Positions 16,321 through 25,841 of a DNA stretch of 64,000 nt are shown here, one piece after another (the first letter of the stretch is position 1; each line of letters opens with the position of its first letter). The notes beneath the pieces were generated by a model that worked only from the letters and a program-made list of their open reading frames with translations, was not told the origin of the DNA and did no database searches. The DNA is from Vibrio hannami (lineage in GTDB: Bacteria > Pseudomonadota > Gammaproteobacteria > Enterobacterales > Vibrionaceae): positions 1,240,001 to 1,304,000 of the forward strand of contig NZ_JARQZP010000003.1 in NCBI RefSeq assembly GCF_029589055.1. The letters run 5' to 3'. The position numbers and the translations under genes are program-made.

Positions 16321-16719
16321 CTAAACAATTTCCCAACTATGAGTCATCTTCACACCTTCGCCAAGCATCAGGCATACTGAACAGTATTTTTCTAGTGAGT
16401 CTGCCGCAACTTTAGCGACAATCGCATCGTCGAGCTTATCTCCTGATACTTCGAAGTGGATATTAACGCTGGTGAAGATACGTGGCGCAGTATCACGTCG
16501 CTCTGTAGTTAGCTTCGCAACACATGAAGTCACTTTCTGATTCGCGGTTTTAAGGCCATCAACGACATCTACAGAACTGCAACCACCAGCCGCCATCAGT
16601 ACCATCTCCATCGGGCTTGGTGCTGTCGCTCCGCTATTGCCATCCATCACCACCGAGTGACCAGACTGAGACTCACCCAGAAACTTAAAATCTTCTATCC
16701 ACTTTACTTCTGCTTTCAT
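16321..16719 (-). CDS. yhfA: OsmC-family protein YhfA
   Basis: ATG 16719 gives 132 residues, the length of E. coli YhfA (134); the upstream TTG would add five. Hallmarks: KFLGESQSGHSVVMDG, the near-invariant APSPMEMVLMAAGGCSSVDVV with a redox cysteine, and a second cysteine pair in EKYCSVCLMLGEGV. OsmC/Ohr-fold proteins use two cysteines for peroxide chemistry, though YhfA itself is not well defined. The stop is one base from the stop of the convergent AraC gene, so the two genes share a termination region. Confidence 0.88.
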   Translation of the reverse strand: MKAEVKWIEDFKFLGESQSGHSVVMDGNSGATAPSPMEMVLMAAGGCSSVDVVDGLKTANQKVTSCVAKLTTERRDTAPRIFTSVNIHFEVSGDKLDDAIVAKVAADSLEKYCSVCLMLGEGVKMTHSWEIV

Positions 16720-16786
16720 AAATCTTATTTCCAAATTTTACGTGACAAAGCCATTCCGTCGAATGGCTTCTAATTCCCTACATACC

Positions 16787-17794
16787 TCAATGATTATCTT
16801 TCCCTAATACTTTCATTGCTGCTAACAAATCTCTATCGACCTGGGTAGGCTCGGCATCTATCACTCGCCTAAACTTGTCATACTCTTGTTTCGCTTTTTG
16901 CTTGGCTTGCTCTGAAGAGACTTTTCCGGCGTGAGTGAGTATTTCAAAATCACTCAGTTGCAAGAAGTCATCCAGTTTATTCGCCCAATCTGCCATTTTC
17001 ATCAACTTACCTTGTCTCGCTTGCAGCTCTGCAAATTCAAGATAAGAAGTGACTATTCGATTGAGGGTATCTAACTCTTGCTCTGACAAATAATTCTTGG
17101 CTGTGACTACTTCTTTTCGTGTTGGCTCTTGCCCTTGATAACTGGTTAACCCAAGATGAGGTTTATCACTATCGACACGTTTAAACACCAACTCTGCTGC
17201 GGTGTGTCCATGAGCAGCCCAATGCATTTTATTTTGAACCTGGGCGAAGAAATACATACTGGTTTGTGCTTTTCCATCGTAATCAATACTGGTGGCGTAA
17301 ATATCACACACCTTACGCCAGAAGATTTTCTCTGACGAACGTATATCACGAATACGGTTGAGCAGTTCATCGAAGTATTGGCTGGACTCTGGCGACTTCA
17401 AACGCTCATCATCCATCACAAAACCTTTACTTAAATATTCCTTCAGGGTTTGTGTCGCCCATTGACGAAATTGTGTACCTTGCTTTGAACGAACTCGATA
17501 ACCCACCGCTAATATCACATCTAAATTATAGAATTTAGTGTTGTAGGATTTTCCATCTGAGGCAGTTGTTCGGAATAACCGAACAACTGAATCTTCGACC
17601 AGTTCATCTTCTGAAAATATATTACTCAGATGTTCACTTATGGTTGCTTTTGCCTTACCGTACAAAGAACACAAATCAGCCTGACTTAACCAAAGTGTTT
17701 CTGCTTCAAAGCGGCACTCCACCTGAGCGCGACCATCAGCACTTTCAAACAGGATAAATTGACCTTTATCCGATGGAGTCAGTTCTTTGGTCAT
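16787..17794 (-). CDS. RhuM family protein
   Basis: A 335-residue protein with the RhuM-family arrangement: N-terminal QADLCSLYGKAKATISEHLSNIF (a helix-turn-helix-like segment), YNLDVILAVGYRVRSKQGTQFRQWAT, and a C-terminal helical region (KKNYLSEQELDTLNRIV type). RhuM proteins are named from a Salmonella pathogenicity-island gene. They are common single accessory genes in bacteria and their biochemical role is not settled. There is no phage or IS partner next to it here. It may be a cargo gene acquired individually. Confidence 0.8.
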   Translation of the reverse strand: MTKELTPSDKGQFILFESADGRAQVECRFEAETLWLSQADLCSLYGKAKATISEHLSNIFSEDELVEDSVVRLFRTTASDGKSYNTKFYNLDVILAVGYRVRSKQGTQFRQWATQTLKEYLSKGFVMDDERLKSPESSQYFDELLNRIRDIRSSEKIFWRKVCDIYATSIDYDGKAQTSMYFFAQVQNKMHWAAHGHTAAELVFKRVDSDKPHLGLTSYQGQEPTRKEVVTAKNYLSEQELDTLNRIVTSYLEFAELQARQGKLMKMADWANKLDDFLQLSDFEILTHAGKVSSEQAKQKAKQEYDKFRRVIDAEPTQVDRDLLAAMKVLGKDNH

Positions 17795-17968
17795 TGCGAC
17801 ACTTCCCCCTTAGTTAAAGAGAAGTCACGCAGCAGGTCTACCACCGACCAAAGGGATGCTGCTGAAGAGAAGCTAGTGCTCATTATGCGTGTTCTGCTAT
17901 CAAATAAAATTGACGGCATATTACCACAGAGTAAAGCAGATTAGCCTTTTGAAAACAGAATTTTGAGG

Positions 17969-18654
17969 CTAGATTTCCAGTTTATAGCCGACTCCATAAA
18001 TGGATTTTACGAAATCACATTCAGGGTTTACTTCCATCATTTTTTTCGCAGATTCTTTACGTGGCTATCGATGGTTCGATCTGTAACAACCCTGCCATCC
18101 TCATAGATTCGCCCCATAAGCTGATCTCGGCTGAAAATCTGCCCATGGTGCTTATGTAAATGATTCAATAAACGAAATTCCGCAGGCGTCAGGTTTACAT
18201 TATCCCCATGAAGGACAACCGTCATACAAGCCTCGTCAATAACCAGCGCTGCCTGAACCTCTGCAACTTCTGAAACAGACATTGATGAGCGACGCAGGAT
18301 GTTTTTCACTCTGGCGACCAGCTCACGCGGGCTATATGGTTTACAGATATAGTCATCGGCACCGAGTTCTAAACCTAACAAGCGGTCAATTTCATCAACC
18401 TTGGCAGTCGCCATTACTACAGGTACTTCACTAAAGGTTCGCAACTCCCGATAAATATCCAATCCATCCCTATGGGGTAGCATTAGATCGAGCACGATAA
18501 GGTCAGGAGAGTTCGCTTTTACCCAATCAATCACGTCAGCACCATCGTCTATCCAGTGATGAGCGAAGCCAGAATGCTGGAGGTATTCACACAATACCGC
18601 AGCCAAGGCCGGTTCATCTTCTACAACCAGTATCGTTTTTTGTTTGTCACTCAT
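17969..18654 (-). CDS. OmpR/BaeR-type response regulator, C-terminus interrupted by a one-base loss
   Basis: Receiver domain with ILVVEDEP, phospho-acceptor Asp in LIVLDLMLP and KPYSPREL, followed by an OmpR winged helix (LTPAEFRLLNHLHKHHGQIFSRDQL, DRTIDSHVKNLRKK). As given, the frame stops at 18037 after LRKK. Adding one A to the seven-base A run (T run 18040-18046) restores MMEVNPECDFVKSIYGVGYKLEI and a stop at 17969-17971, which is exactly the conserved winged-helix end. A homopolymer undercall is the simplest explanation; otherwise DNA binding would be crippled. It overlaps the sensor kinase by four bases (translational coupling). The target genes are unknown. Confidence 0.85.
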
Positions 18655-20096
18655 GATGCGTCCTTAGGTAACGTTATAATAATTTTCAGCCCGCCCAGTT
18701 CTGAATGCCCAGCGGAAACAGTTCCACCATGGGCATGTACTATGTTTTCACAAATAGCCAAACCCAGCCCGGAGCCACCGCTTAAGCGACTTCTTGATTT
18801 ATCAACTCTGTACAGCCTCTCAAACAGGTGACCCAGGGATTCTTCCGGAACACCCGGTGTGCTGTCCTCAAAGGTAATCTGAACCTGGTTTTCTTTTTCA
18901 GTAATGGCTATAGATGCACTTCCACCTGCATCTGTGTAACGATAGGTATTTTCCAGAAGATTGGTAAATAGTTGACTCAGGTATTTGGCATCTCCTTTGA
19001 TATCTATCGGTGCCAACTCATCGAAACTGGTAACCAGCGATATGTTCTTTTCCGCTAAGCGAGATTCACATTGATAGGCAACCGAATCCACAATCGCGAC
19101 TAGTTCGACCTTTGAAGTTAGATCTATATTCATGCCACTATCAGTTAAAGAGAGTTGGTGAAGGTCGTCAACCAATTTGCCTAAGGTTAAAACCTGATTA
19201 TGAAGCGAATCTATATACCTGGGTTCTGGTTTTCGTATTCCATCCTGCATAGCTTCGAGCTCACTTCTTAACACCGCAATTGGAGTTCTAAGCTCATGGG
19301 AGATGTCGGATAACCATTGCTCGCGAATCTCTTTCTGGGATTTAAGTGAAGCGACGACACCATTGAATGTCCGGATTAGGTCTGCAAGCTCGTCGGTGCC
19401 TTTCGCCTCTATATGAAAATCCAGCTCACCTTCCGCAATGGATTGAGCGCCTTCAGAGAGCGCCTTGAGTGGATTCAAAAAATGACGAACCATAAAAAAG
19501 GCGATGATAAACGACAGCAAGATGGTGATTGATACGATAACAAACACATAATGGGTCTGCTGTTCAAAAAAACTCTCGGCCAGTTCTCCTGATAGCTCGT
19601 TACTTTGCACAATAGATACATACCCTACAACCTTGTTATCAATCATGACTTCAAGCTTTGTCAGAGTCTTACTATCACCCAGTTCTTTTGTGTTCTCCGG
19701 CATGCCAGCGACAGACTGGCCGTTTGTATCCAACAGGTTTACTCTGACTCCGAATGGCACAAAAGCTGTTTGAGCCCCCGATAATTGCTCAACCCGAGGG
19801 GGATTTAGGCGCTCTCTTGGTTTACCCGGAGGTGGTGGGATCTCCCCAAGGTTACCTATAAGGCTAGCCCAGATATGTGGAGCATGTTCCAGTCGACGCC
19901 AGCCAAACTTATCCGAATAGTAAGCCTTTACATTTTCAACTAAGGTTTCGGCCTGAGCGATTTCCTTATCATTCAGATACCCCTGCAACCCAGTTTTAAA
20001 ACTAGAATTGATCATCAGGGTCATCACACTCAGGCTTGCGATACAAACCAGCAATATCGAGACAAAAAGCTTAGCAAAGATAGAAAGACGCACCAC
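18651..20096 (-). CDS. BaeS-like sensor histidine kinase
   Basis: A 481-residue membrane kinase: first membrane segment about residues 9-28, a periplasmic sensor region of about 150 residues, second segment about 180-205, HAMP, then the H-box SDISHELRTPIAVLR, N-box LFTNLLENTYRYTDAGG and G-boxes DSTPGVPEE and GGSGLGLAI. It phosphorylates the regulator encoded just downstream. The periplasmic region contains a proline-rich IPPPPGKPRERLNPPR stretch, which is unusual. Envelope stress is the known input for BaeS but the signal here is unknown. Confidence 0.88.
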   Translation of the reverse strand: MVRLSIFAKLFVSILLVCIASLSVMTLMINSSFKTGLQGYLNDKEIAQAETLVENVKAYYSDKFGWRRLEHAPHIWASLIGNLGEIPPPPGKPRERLNPPRVEQLSGAQTAFVPFGVRVNLLDTNGQSVAGMPENTKELGDSKTLTKLEVMIDNKVVGYVSIVQSNELSGELAESFFEQQTHYVFVIVSITILLSFIIAFFMVRHFLNPLKALSEGAQSIAEGELDFHIEAKGTDELADLIRTFNGVVASLKSQKEIREQWLSDISHELRTPIAVLRSELEAMQDGIRKPEPRYIDSLHNQVLTLGKLVDDLHQLSLTDSGMNIDLTSKVELVAIVDSVAYQCESRLAEKNISLVTSFDELAPIDIKGDAKYLSQLFTNLLENTYRYTDAGGSASIAITEKENQVQITFEDSTPGVPEESLGHLFERLYRVDKSRSRLSGGSGLGLAICENIVHAHGGTVSAGHSELGGLKIIITLPKDAS

Positions 20097-20489
20097 TTGT
20101 TCCAGGGTATAAACAGTATTTGTTCAATATATACTAAATCAAGAGTGTGCAGGAATTATGGAGTTAAATAATCCCTGAATTCGTCAATTGGGCAGTATAT
20201 ACAGCGATTTTTTCTTCAGTAGAACCTAATAAGAAATACAATCGTTGCGTGTTCCATTAGTTTCGGCATTTATTGTCAAATCTATTGACCGTGTAAATCA
20301 ATCATCTGGACAAAATATCACGCTTACTTAACGGGTTACTGGAAATACTGCAGAGCCCTTCTAAACTTTAGCATTAGAGCCACAACAAAGATGGTTCGTA
20401 AGGTTAGCACTAAATGGACTATCCAATGTGACTAGCAGGGTGCTTACACGCTAAGTCTTCGAATTCAACAACGGTAACGTTTTTGCTTT
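20097..20489. other. 393-bp intergenic region without recognised gene
   Basis: This gap lies between the divergent kinase and EAL genes and must hold both promoters. I see no inverted repeat, RNA gene or open frame that I can defend. Confidence 0.5.
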
Positions 20490-21710
20490 ATGAAAGTAAT
20501 CATAATAAATAGCTCTCATATATCAGGCCTGGCTTTACCTGACCTTTTGGGTGTTAGAGGTATCAGTCATGTGGTGTTTTCTTCACCATTAGATTTTATT
20601 GAATACACCCAACAAAACGCGGATCCATTTGTTTTAATTACTGAGATTTTCACTTCCCTGGATACTGGTCAGCAGGTGTTCTATGAGATGTTAGACCGTA
20701 TTGAGCTCCTGGGTGTTCTGCTAATCAGTAAGCATGCTGAAGATATTATCCACGCCACAAAAAGCTTTCTTCAAGAAACCAAAGTCAAAAACGTACGAGC
20801 TGTCTCGGGAAGCTGCTCACAAGAAGATATCGTTCGAAATATCGAAAGATTGAAAATAAACATCAAAAAACAAGATATTTCCAGCACTTCCCAACCAGGC
20901 GCTAATTTCCCGCAACTATGTGATGTGTTACAAGATGCGCATATTGTTCCTCATTATCAACCTAAGGTTCGTGCCGCTGATGAACAGATCGTCGGTTACG
21001 AAGTACTGAGCAGATTAAAAATAAATAACAAGATCTGCCCCCCTTCTAGCTTTATCCCAAATCTGATAGAGCAAGAAAAAATAACCGAATATACCTGTAA
21101 GTTATTTAAGGTGGCGTTGAAAGAGGTTTCTACTCTGCGGAAGTTTGATAAAACATTGTCATTCAATGTCGATTATCAATCTCTCAGGATGCGAGGCTTT
21201 GCAGACCAGATATTATCCATTGCAGAAAGATTTGGCTTTCCGCTCGATCAATTAACCATTGAAGTTACTGAAAACGCCTCGGCATTAAATGGTAACGTAA
21301 TCGCAAACCTAACTAAGTTCCGAATCAAAGGGTGTAACGTATCAATTGATGACTTCGGAATGAATCATTGCGGGTTTACCGAGTTACTTAAACTTCCATT
21401 TACAGAAATCAAGATAGACAGAAGCTACGTAGTTGATATCGTTGAATCGAATCGGGCGTTTGATTTGGTTAGAGCCCTAAGCAGTGTGGCTAGTTGTTTA
21501 GGGATTACCATTGTCGCTGAGGGGATAGAAACGCTAGAGCAAAGGGATAAGTTGCGTTCCATCCATATCGATTACTTTCAGGGTTATATGTACGGGAAAC
21601 CAACCACAATAGATAATGTAGCCCATAACGAAAGCTCAGTATCGCTCCAGGAGTTAGATGAACTACCTTATGGTACGGCTTCCATAGAACGACTGATCGG
21701 CAGAATCTAG
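20490..21710 (+). CDS. EAL-domain cyclic-di-GMP phosphodiesterase with receiver-like N-terminus
   Basis: A 406-residue protein: residues 1-130 resemble a receiver without a clear phospho-acceptor; the EAL domain occupies about 155-390. The signature reads EVL (GYEVLSRL) rather than EAL, a common variant. Catalytic and metal ligands appear present: Asn in SFNVDYQSLR, Glu in IEVTENAS, the DDFG motif IDDFGMNHCGF, Lys and Asp in EIKIDRSYV, and VAEGIE. It should hydrolyse c-di-GMP to pGpG. No cognate kinase is adjacent; the two-component pair to the left is divergent and could be related. Confidence 0.85.
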   Translation: MKVIIINSSHISGLALPDLLGVRGISHVVFSSPLDFIEYTQQNADPFVLITEIFTSLDTGQQVFYEMLDRIELLGVLLISKHAEDIIHATKSFLQETKVKNVRAVSGSCSQEDIVRNIERLKINIKKQDISSTSQPGANFPQLCDVLQDAHIVPHYQPKVRAADEQIVGYEVLSRLKINNKICPPSSFIPNLIEQEKITEYTCKLFKVALKEVSTLRKFDKTLSFNVDYQSLRMRGFADQILSIAERFGFPLDQLTIEVTENASALNGNVIANLTKFRIKGCNVSIDDFGMNHCGFTELLKLPFTEIKIDRSYVVDIVESNRAFDLVRALSSVASCLGITIVAEGIETLEQRDKLRSIHIDYFQGYMYGKPTTIDNVAHNESSVSLQELDELPYGTASIERLIGRI

Positions 21711-21775
21711 CCAAACCAATCCAATTCTAATTATACTAATGCTTCCTCCCCAGGAAGAAAGCATTAGCGGTTACT

Positions 21776-22999
21776 TTAAATCGAATAGAAGTAGTACAGC
21801 TGTGACTTCATACGTAGGATAATGCCTCGTATCGCATCCAGGAAAGACATAAAGCCTATTGGTTTTTCACCACTTACCCACGCTAGCCCAACTGATCCTA
21901 CCGGGATGTCATAACCTTCAGGCTCTTCTATCTTAAGCCTGACAAAGTGATGCTTGTTTTGAAGGTTCTTGCCAGTTGTCACTCGAACCGATTCATCAAA
22001 GCCCAACAGTGTACCTTGTGCCTCACCGGTTGCTTCTACAATACCTTCAACTTGTGCAGCAAAGACTTTTCCTGGATATACTGCAGATGCAAATTCTGCA
22101 GCCTGTCCCGGTTTTACATTTCTTATCGCCTGATGGTTGACCCTCATTAGCACGTACTTTTCGTTGGTGTACATCTGAAGCCTTGGCATCGCAGATACTC
22201 TCTGCCCTTCCCTCAAGATAAAGTTCGTCACAAAGCCATCAGTCGGAGCATATACAGTCGTACTTTGAAGATCCCACTCCGCCTGCTTAACATTCTCTTC
22301 TGCAGTCTCGATATTTGCTTGCATAGCGTCGACTTTGAGTCGAGCACTCGCGATAGCCATATGAGCCTTTTCGCTGTTTAGCTTTTTAGTCGCCAACTGA
22401 GATTCCAGAGTTTCGAGGTTCTGCTTCGCCAGCTGCACAGCGGTTCGCTGCTTATCAATATCGTTTTCGGTAATCGTATGTTCAACAACCCGATTTTGCT
22501 CTTCAAAACGATTGAGTGTTTTTACCTGCAACGCTAAATCGGCTTTGGCAGAGTCAACCTGTGATTCCGCAGTGTGGATATCCTGCTTGCTAGTTTCGTA
22601 TGTCGCAGTGGCAATCACTACATCTTGTTCTGCATTTTCTAACTGCGTCTGAGCTGATGAGAGCTGTACCTTCGCTTTATTCAGCGCTATCTCATAGGCA
22701 GTCGAGTCTAACTGATATATTGGCTGTCCTTTTTCCAGCTCCTGGTTCGGCTCAATATAGATAGCATCAACTTTACCTTTTACATTGGTTGAGTCCGGGC
22801 GTAATTGAATGTGAGGTGACTGAACAACCGAACCTCCAGAAAGATCCATCGGCGTATAGTTAATCAATCCGACCCAGACAAATAACAGCCAGGCCGTGCC
22901 TCCGATATAAGCAAACCCTTTGCTGTATACATTCCACGGCATCCCTACTAATCTAAGCAGGTAGATAAAGAGTGCCCAAATCGCTAAACCTTCTAACAT
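21776..22999 (-). CDS. yibH: HlyD-family membrane fusion protein, YibH-like
   Basis: A 407-residue periplasmic adaptor with an N-terminal membrane anchor (about residues 30-50), a biotinyl-lipoyl-like half (GKVDAIYIEPNQELEKGQPIYQLD), a long coiled-coil hairpin (about 85-225, rich in A, K, E, Q) and the closing half ADGFVTNFILREGQ-like strand (APTDGFVTNFILREGQR). It overlaps the YibI-like gene by one base, reproducing the E. coli yibI-yibH pair. The transport partner is not encoded here. C-terminal extra residues (SFLDAIRGIILRMKSQLYYFYSI) may be another membrane-associated helix. Confidence 0.82.
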   Translation of the reverse strand: MLEGLAIWALFIYLLRLVGMPWNVYSKGFAYIGGTAWLLFVWVGLINYTPMDLSGGSVVQSPHIQLRPDSTNVKGKVDAIYIEPNQELEKGQPIYQLDSTAYEIALNKAKVQLSSAQTQLENAEQDVVIATATYETSKQDIHTAESQVDSAKADLALQVKTLNRFEEQNRVVEHTITENDIDKQRTAVQLAKQNLETLESQLATKKLNSEKAHMAIASARLKVDAMQANIETAEENVKQAEWDLQSTTVYAPTDGFVTNFILREGQRVSAMPRLQMYTNEKYVLMRVNHQAIRNVKPGQAAEFASAVYPGKVFAAQVEGIVEATGEAQGTLLGFDESVRVTTGKNLQNKHHFVRLKIEEPEGYDIPVGSVGLAWVSGEKPIGFMSFLDAIRGIILRMKSQLYYFYSI

Positions 23000-23343
23000 T
23001 ATTGCGCCTCCTCAGAAACTGAAACTTCTGTTTTATCATTGCCCTGACTTTCACCACGCCAGATATCTCTAAGATTGATTATCATTTTCTCGATGTCTGC
23101 AAATGCAATAATTACCGCAATTACCCACACCCAATGCCACATAAAGCCGATCCATGTCAGTGCAGTTATTAACCCTATTTGGTGATGACCTTTGCTATGC
23201 GCTTTACTTATCGGTAACTCATGTAAGCGCCAGAAGCCATAAATTGCACCACCAACAGAGGCTAAAAGCACTATCCCTGCAACAACATGCAATGCGGTAT
23301 CAGCTCCTGTACCGACAAATGGAACACTTAGTAAACTCATCAA
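22999..23343 (-). CDS. yibI: DUF3302 inner-membrane protein, YibI-like
   Basis: A 114-residue protein with two hydrophobic segments (about 15-38 and 58-85) and the DUF3302 pattern: GFWRLHELP, KGHHQIGLITALTWIGFMWHWVWVIAVI, FADIEKM. The last codon overlaps the start of the HlyD-family gene, so the two are translationally coupled. Function is unknown. It is divergent from an AraC regulator that probably controls it. Confidence 0.82.
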   Translation of the reverse strand: MMSLLSVPFVGTGADTALHVVAGIVLLASVGGAIYGFWRLHELPISKAHSKGHHQIGLITALTWIGFMWHWVWVIAVIIAFADIEKMIINLRDIWRGESQGNDKTEVSVSEEAQ

Positions 23344-23467
23344 TTTCTCCGATTTATTCTTTAGGTGAAGAATAAACCCCGCGTATTAAAATGGCTTTAT
23401 AATTACATATTACATCAGTTGTTAGCTATAATTGACGCTATATGTAATTCACCGAACCAATTTAACC

Positions 23468-24475
23468 GTGAAAAATAAATATTTCTTCAGAGCAATTTTA
23501 TTGAATGCCATACACCACTCAGGCGTTGAGAAGTATGGAAAAGGCGCTATGTCATTGAATATTCCTGAATCTGTTTTTCATGAACCTATGACTCTGGTTC
23601 CTATAAGCCATGTTAATGACTGGCTAAGGGATATTGAAACATCAACCAACGATCCTGATTATATGCTGCATCTGGCCGTCCCTATCGACATTGGTAGGAG
23701 AGGCGTTCTCTCCCGATGGTTTTTTTCAGGACATGATCTTGCTGCGACCATCCGGCGTATCAACACTTCTATCTCATGTTTTCAGTCAGGCGTATTTTTA
23801 GGTGGTGCTGTGTCTGGTCCCTATATGAAATGGGTTTACGACAACAAAGCTGTCGCTCCGGATGTGAAAGTTCATGACGGTATTCGTTGCGCGATTTTTC
23901 TGACTAAAGTACTAAGACGTTACCTGGGAGAGCAATTTAACCCTACGCTGGTCCGCTTGCCTGGTAAACGAACCAACACTTCTGCCTACAACCAGTTTTT
24001 TGGCTGTGAGGTTGAGTGGAATCAACCCAGCACAGAAGTCTGGTTTCACAGTAAATTACGTATGACAACGGCACTATATGGCCGGCAGGAGAAAAAGCAG
24101 CTCGCTATGAGCTACGGAGAACTGGACGATATTCTCAACATGCCATCACCAGAAGATGAGTTGAAAGTTGTATACGAAACCATCAATTACTCAAGACACC
24201 TTGGAATGCCTAAGGTGGCAATCGTGGCAGAAATGTTAGGGCTCTCTGTACAACAGTTTCAGCGCCGGCTTCGTACTCAAAATCTCGACTTCACAACGCT
24301 GATGTCGTATGTGCTAAGTAACACAGCGGTCAACCTATTTGCAAAAGGGCTAGGTATAGAAACCGTCGCGCAGCAACTCGGTTATACCAATACAGCAAGC
24401 TTCACCCGAATGTTTAAAAAAAATCGAGGCGTGACCCCGTCACAATACATTGAAATGTTCCACGACTCATTTTAA
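23468..24475 (+). CDS. AraC-family regulator with arabinose-binding-like N-terminal domain
   Basis: About 335 residues: an N-terminal Arabinose_bd-type domain (FFRAILLNAIHHSGVE onward, about 1-200) and a C-terminal HTH_18 domain (PKVAIVAEMLGLSVQQFQRRL, ETVAQQLGYTNTASFTRMFKKNRGVTPSQYI). This OruR/ArgR-like architecture activates adjacent genes with an amino-acid or lipid-like effector in known cases. GTG 23468 begins just before the domain, but no ribosome site is clear, and a TTG at 23432 is also possible. It is divergent from yibIH across a short gap, suggesting control of that pair. Confidence 0.78.
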   Translation: MKNKYFFRAILLNAIHHSGVEKYGKGAMSLNIPESVFHEPMTLVPISHVNDWLRDIETSTNDPDYMLHLAVPIDIGRRGVLSRWFFSGHDLAATIRRINTSISCFQSGVFLGGAVSGPYMKWVYDNKAVAPDVKVHDGIRCAIFLTKVLRRYLGEQFNPTLVRLPGKRTNTSAYNQFFGCEVEWNQPSTEVWFHSKLRMTTALYGRQEKKQLAMSYGELDDILNMPSPEDELKVVYETINYSRHLGMPKVAIVAEMLGLSVQQFQRRLRTQNLDFTTLMSYVLSNTAVNLFAKGLGIETVAQQLGYTNTASFTRMFKKNRGVTPSQYIEMFHDSF

Positions 24476-24510
24476 ATTACAGCGTTATATAAAACTAAAG
24501 AGAGATTCCA

Positions 24511-25168
24511 ATGAACATCGCCAACGTTGCATTATCCCGTTACTCGACAAAAGAGTTTGACTCCCAAAAGAAGATTCCAGCCGAAACCTTCGAACAAATA
24601 AAAACACTGCTGCGTTTTAGCCCTTCCAGCGTAAACTCCCAACCGTGGCATTTTGTTATCGCGGAATCAGACGAAGCTAAGCAGCGTTTTTCTGCCGGAA
24701 CTCAGGGCAGGTTTGTCTTCAATCAGGCAAAGATAAATGATGCCTCTCATGTGGTTATGTTTTGCGCAAAAACACAGATAGACGAAGAATATTTAGAGCA
24801 TCTGTTAGATTGTGAAGACAAAGCTGGGCGCTTTCCACAAAAAGAGTTTAAAGAGACGGTAAGCAATGGTCGCAGCTACTTTGTGAATATGCATCGATTT
24901 GACCTGAAAGATGCGCAGCACTGGATGGAAAAGCAGCTGTATCTGAACATGGGAACGGTATTACTCGGAGCGGGTGCTCTGAATGTAGACGCGGTGCCAA
25001 TTGAAGGTGTTGACTTAAAAGCTCTGAATGAAGAGTTTGGTTTATTGGATAAAGGTTATACCGCAGTTGCGGTGGTTGCTCTTGGCTACCGTAAAGAAAC
25101 CGATTTTAACGCGGCTTCTGCCAAAAGCCAGGTTGGAAGAAGAAGAAATTTTCACCATCCTGTCATAA
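24511..25168 (+). CDS. nfsB: Oxygen-insensitive NAD(P)H nitroreductase NfsB, 3' end shifted by one extra base
   Basis: A flavoprotein close to E. coli NfsB: VALSRYSTKEFD start, LRFSPSSVNSQPWHF, FVFNQAKINDASHVV, MEKQLYLNMGTVLLGAGALNVDAVPIEG, EFGLLDKGYTAVAVVALGYR. NfsB reduces nitro groups, quinones and flavin using FMN. As given, after AKS the frame runs 40 codons too far, through the terminator at 25194. Removing one C at about 25129-25130 gives AKSRLEEEEIFTILS and a stop at 25166-25168, making 218 residues (E. coli 217). This is therefore an apparent one-base insertion, probably a sequencing error. RBS GAGAGAT precedes the ATG. Confidence 0.88.
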
Positions 25169-25193
25169 CTAAAAACACGCAGAAACGTTTACT

Positions 25194-25223
25194 GAGCCCG
25201 ACAAAAACAACTCGGGCTTTTTT
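25194..25223 (+). terminator. Rho-independent terminator of nfsB
   Basis: GAGCCCGA (25194-25201) pairs with TCGGGCTT (25212-25219), followed by a T run. It lies 25 bp after the restored nfsB stop and inside the shifted reading frame, which supports the frameshift interpretation. Confidence 0.88.
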
Positions 25224-25543
25224 ACACAAAATTTTTTAAATTTGAATTATTCTCAAAATAAAGTCAGTTTGATACATAAGCAACTGTGATATAGGACAAA
25301 AATTCGTGGATTACCCTCTTTAATTAGAACAAAAAGCTCTATTCTTCATACTAATATCGTTGACTTCCTAAAATATTGATTTAAGCTGCGTAACGGCTAG
25401 AAAGAACAGCTTTGGTTTTAGGTTTTACAAGTCGTTGGTTAGTACCCCTTTCCTCGTGTTGTATCTAAATAGCAATCTATTTTTTCCACGCTATAAGTAT
25501 GCCCAAAGGGCTCAACACAATTTTTATATTAGGAAAAACTACT
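25224..25543 (+). promoter_or_regulatory. Long 5' region of the cold-shock gene
   Basis: A 320-bp non-coding stretch precedes the csp start. cspA-type genes typically have a structured 150-nt or longer leader that acts as a thermosensor. A TTGACT at 25368-25373 could be a -35 element, but no convincing -10 was found. The leader role is inferred from the family, not demonstrated. Confidence 0.4.
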
Positions 25544-25753
25544 ATGTCTAACACAGTGACTGGTACAGTAAAATGGTTTAACGAAACTAAAGGTTTTGGT
25601 TTCATTCAGCAAGAAAACGGTCCAGACGTATTCGCTCACTTCAGCGCTATCCAGTCTGACGGCTTCCGTACTCTTACTGAAGGTCAAAAAGTTGAGTTCA
25701 CTGTAACTCAAGGCCAGAAAGGTCCTCAGGCTGAAAACATCAAGCCTGTATAA
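25544..25753 (+). CDS. Cold-shock domain protein (CspA family)
   Basis: A 69-residue single CSD protein starting [21 protein letters not shown], with RNP1 KGFGFI and RNP2-like DVFAHF. It binds single-stranded RNA and DNA and melts secondary structure. I chose ATG 25544, with AGGAAA nine bases upstream, over an in-frame upstream start at 25499. It is monocistronic, with a strong terminator 30 bp downstream. Which CspA paralogue (CspA, CspE or CspV) it is cannot be decided. Confidence 0.95.
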   Translation: MSNTVTGTVKWFNETKGFGFIQQENGPDVFAHFSAIQSDGFRTLTEGQKVEFTVTQGQKGPQAENIKPV

Positions 25754-25782
25754 TTCTCTGTAAATAACAGAAAGAATTCTGA

Positions 25783-25813
25783 TAGCCAGTCGCATGCGAC
25801 TGGCTATTTTTTT
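25783..25813 (+). terminator. Rho-independent terminator of csp
   Basis: TAGCCAGTCG (25783-25792) pairs with CGACTGGCTA (25797-25806), followed by seven Ts. It is compact and strong. Confidence 0.92.
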
Positions 25814-25841
25814 ACACGCTCAATAAGTTTAGGATCACCAC

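Noticed and set aside
25169-25239. Extended C-terminus of NfsB through to 25239
   Set aside because: It reads through a strong terminator; the alternative frame gives the expected NfsB end, so the tail is a frameshift artefact.
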